A stretch of DNA of 23,316 nucleotides from a virus: positions 1 to 23,316 of IMG/VR virus record IMGVR_UViG_3300028844_000819. One strand, written 5' to 3'. Below are positions 22,112 through 23,316 of this stretch, one piece after another; the stretch's first letter is position 1; each line of letters starts with the position of its first letter. The notes beneath the pieces are model-generated. The model made no database searches. It saw nothing but the letters and a program-made list of their open reading frames with translations, and was not told the DNA's origin. A program made the translations under genes and the position numbers.

Positions 22112-22207
22112 ATGAAATACACTTGGGATTTAATCAAAGAAAATAAAATACTTGTAATTGCAGCAATTATAATAGCAATACTAGCGTATAACGCAATAGC
22201 AGGATAA
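22112..22207 (+). CDS. Single-helix membrane peptide, 31 aa
   Basis: It starts MKYTWDLIKENKILVIAAII and continues hydrophobic to YNAIAG. The layout is a short charged cytoplasmic start and one transmembrane helix. AAAGGAG lies seven bases before the ATG, the best ribosome site of all the small peptides here. The stop is one base before the GTG of the next gene. It might be a small holin or pinholin-like protein or an assembly factor, but no lysis enzyme is seen in the window. Confidence 0.7.
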   Translation: MKYTWDLIKENKILVIAAIIIAILAYNAIAG

Positions 22208-22208
22208 A

Positions 22209-22841
22209 GTGACCCGTAAATTACTTTTCTCTATTGCATGTACTGCCTTACTTGTAGCATTTGTGTTACCAACTATGGTAATAACAGCTTTTGCAGCAGA
22301 TAGTAACACTGTATCCTCTACTGTAGTAACAGATAAGAGTGTACCTACAGCTTCTGCACCTTCTGTTGTAGTAAATAACAACGATGTGTGTAAATCTGCC
22401 GCTGCAGTCTCTGTGCAGACACAGGTACTAGGCATTGCTACTGGAGTAACTATAACTGACGAGAACTGTGAGCGCATAAAGCTGGCACGTTCTCTATATG
22501 GTATGGGTATGAAGGTAGCTGCAGTATCTACGCTATGTAGAGACTACAGAGTCTTTGATGCAATGTGGATGTCAGGTACTCCCTGCCCATTTATGGGGAA
22601 GATAGGTGACGATGCTAAGTCTTCATGGGAGAAGAACCTAGATGTAATGCCTGAAGCCTCTGAGATACGTATACGTGAAGAAGCTATTATATTAGCATCC
22701 GCAAAAGAAGCTAAAAAAGTAAAAGTAATAGCTAAACCAAAACCTAAAGTTACTAAACCTGTAAAGAGGCCCCGTGATGAGAATAACAAAAGCGTCTGGC
22801 TTAAGCCTATTGGTGCTATTCTTATGCTACTCCTACTCTAA
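22209..22841 (+). CDS. Exported cysteine-containing protein, 210 aa
   Basis: The GTG at 22209 follows the previous stop by one base, with AGGA just upstream. An N-terminal signal peptide (TRKLLFSIACTALLVAFVLP) has a likely cut after AFA (about residue 29). The mature part has four cysteines (C61, C87, C110, C126) that could form two disulfides in the periplasm, a Lys-rich linker (PKPKVTKPVKRPRD, 177-190) and a final hydrophobic segment (IGAILMLLLL, 201-210) that could anchor the C-terminus. I have the impression that this Cys pattern recurs in marine phages but know no function. The last 65 bases overlap the next gene in another frame, both encoding hydrophobic stretches. Confidence 0.7.
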   Translation: MTRKLLFSIACTALLVAFVLPTMVITAFAADSNTVSSTVVTDKSVPTASAPSVVVNNNDVCKSAAAVSVQTQVLGIATGVTITDENCERIKLARSLYGMGMKVAAVSTLCRDYRVFDAMWMSGTPCPFMGKIGDDAKSSWEKNLDVMPEASEIRIREEAIILASAKEAKKVKVIAKPKPKVTKPVKRPRDENNKSVWLKPIGAILMLLLL

Positions 22842-23316
22842 AGCAGATGAGGTGTGTCCATCAGGCACTGTGGGCCTGTGTGACCCTACTGTACTAGAGA
22901 CTATAGTAGAGACAGTAGATGTAACCTCACAGAATGACGGACAAGGTACATTAACTACAACAGTGACTACAGTTACTACAACCACAGACACTGTAACTAA
23001 CGCAGACTCAGGTGATCTACTTGCCTCTGGATCTGACTATGTATCTTCTAGTAAAGAAGGAGATATGGACAGTGATTGGGGTGGTGAAGGCCCAGCTTCT
23101 ATGCCTACAGGTAGTGGATGCGGTGCATTAGGAACAGACAAATGTGCATCAATAACGGGAAGTGGTAATACAACATCTGTAATGGGTGTGCCTAATATGG
23201 GTACTACCTTTAAACAAACGATAGATATATCAGATCTAAACATAAGTAGTGGTGGTAAGACTACATACACTATCAAGGTAGATAAGCAAGATGCTAGTGA
23301 TAGTATCTACATGCAC
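22777..23316 (+). CDS. Exported Thr-rich protein, cut by the window end (180 aa visible)
   Basis: The frame is open from the ATG at 22777 to the window edge with no stop. A signal peptide (MRITKASGLSLLVLFLCYSY) is followed by a likely cut after SKA; the FLC sequence is not a proper lipobox. The mature part has C27 and C35, a Thr-rich stretch (residues 58-74), Gly/Ser-rich segments with C115 and C123, and beta-like repeats (DISDLNISSGG, TYTIKVDK). It starts inside the previous gene in another frame. An exported beta-rich surface or virion-associated protein is plausible; no family was recognised. Confidence 0.7.
   Translation, partial: MRITKASGLSLLVLFLCYSYSKADEVCPSGTVGLCDPTVLETIVETVDVTSQNDGQGTLTTTVTTVTTTTDTVTNADSGDLLASGSDYVSSSKEGDMDSDWGGEGPASMPTGSGCGALGTDKCASITGSGNTTSVMGVPNMGTTFKQTIDISDLNISSGGKTTYTIKVDKQDASDSIYMH

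Noticed and set aside
1-23316. CRISPR arrays, insertion sequences, rRNA genes
   Set aside because: No regularly spaced identical repeats with spacers, no transposase, and no ribosomal RNA-like sequence were seen.

Overview
The window looks like part of the genome of a double-stranded DNA podophage with a T7-like replication module, most likely infecting a marine alphaproteobacterium. Evidence: a family A DNA polymerase with a 3'-5' exonuclease domain, a T7-type endonuclease I, a Toprim primase, a DnaB/RecA-fold helicase, a MazG-like pyrophosphohydrolase, DUF3310 and ParB-like proteins, and a B12-dependent (class II) ribonucleotide reductase, all tightly packed with overlapping stop and start codons. 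The polymerase carries a DnaJ-like four-cysteine insert between its exonuclease and polymerase domains. From memory this is the hallmark of the HMO-2011 (SAR116/Roseobacter) phage group, so I favour that group, but only a database comparison can fix the assignment. No phage RNA polymerase is seen and the promoters found look like host sigma-70 promoters.

Layout. (1) 1-4368, plus strand: the end of one gene and a 1407-residue protein, probably a virion or internal core protein; the AT-rich end of the late region. (2) 20305 down to 4369, minus strand: one long early/middle block of about 16 kb. In transcription order it holds a DUF7178-like protein, a ParB-like protein, many very small genes, a broken Mom-like DNA-modification gene, a tyrosine integrase, primase, helicase, an HNH-like nuclease, DNA polymerase, a possible single-strand-binding protein, a Cas4/RecB-like nuclease, endonuclease I, DUF3310, MazG, NrdJ and a 65-residue protein resembling the Acb2/Tad1 hairpin family. 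The block ends in a hairpin plus T6 terminator that overlaps the stop codons of both converging genes. (3) 20306-21548: a 1.2 kb gene-poor, AT-rich divergent control region with promoters in both directions, inverted repeats, tandem and iteron-like repeats and a GC-richer structured segment; the best place for an origin and early regulation. (4) 21549-23316, plus strand: a small protein, an HNH protein, a one-helix membrane peptide and two exported proteins, the last cut by the window edge.

How it works together: NrdJ, MazG and the nucleases supply and clean nucleotides; primase, helicase, polymerase and the SSB-like protein copy the genome; endonuclease I and the Cas4-like nuclease resolve and process DNA; the integrase suggests a capacity for lysogeny. 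The Mom-like and Acb2-like genes point to host-defence evasion.

Most striking: a layer of 24-31 residue single-helix membrane peptides, easily missed by gene callers, five of them wedged by stop/start overlap or close packing between early genes and a sixth on the plus strand; the Mom-like gene split by a perfect 29-bp tandem duplication; a dispersed pair of paralogous mini-genes; and an AACACTTAAA repeat set in the control region.
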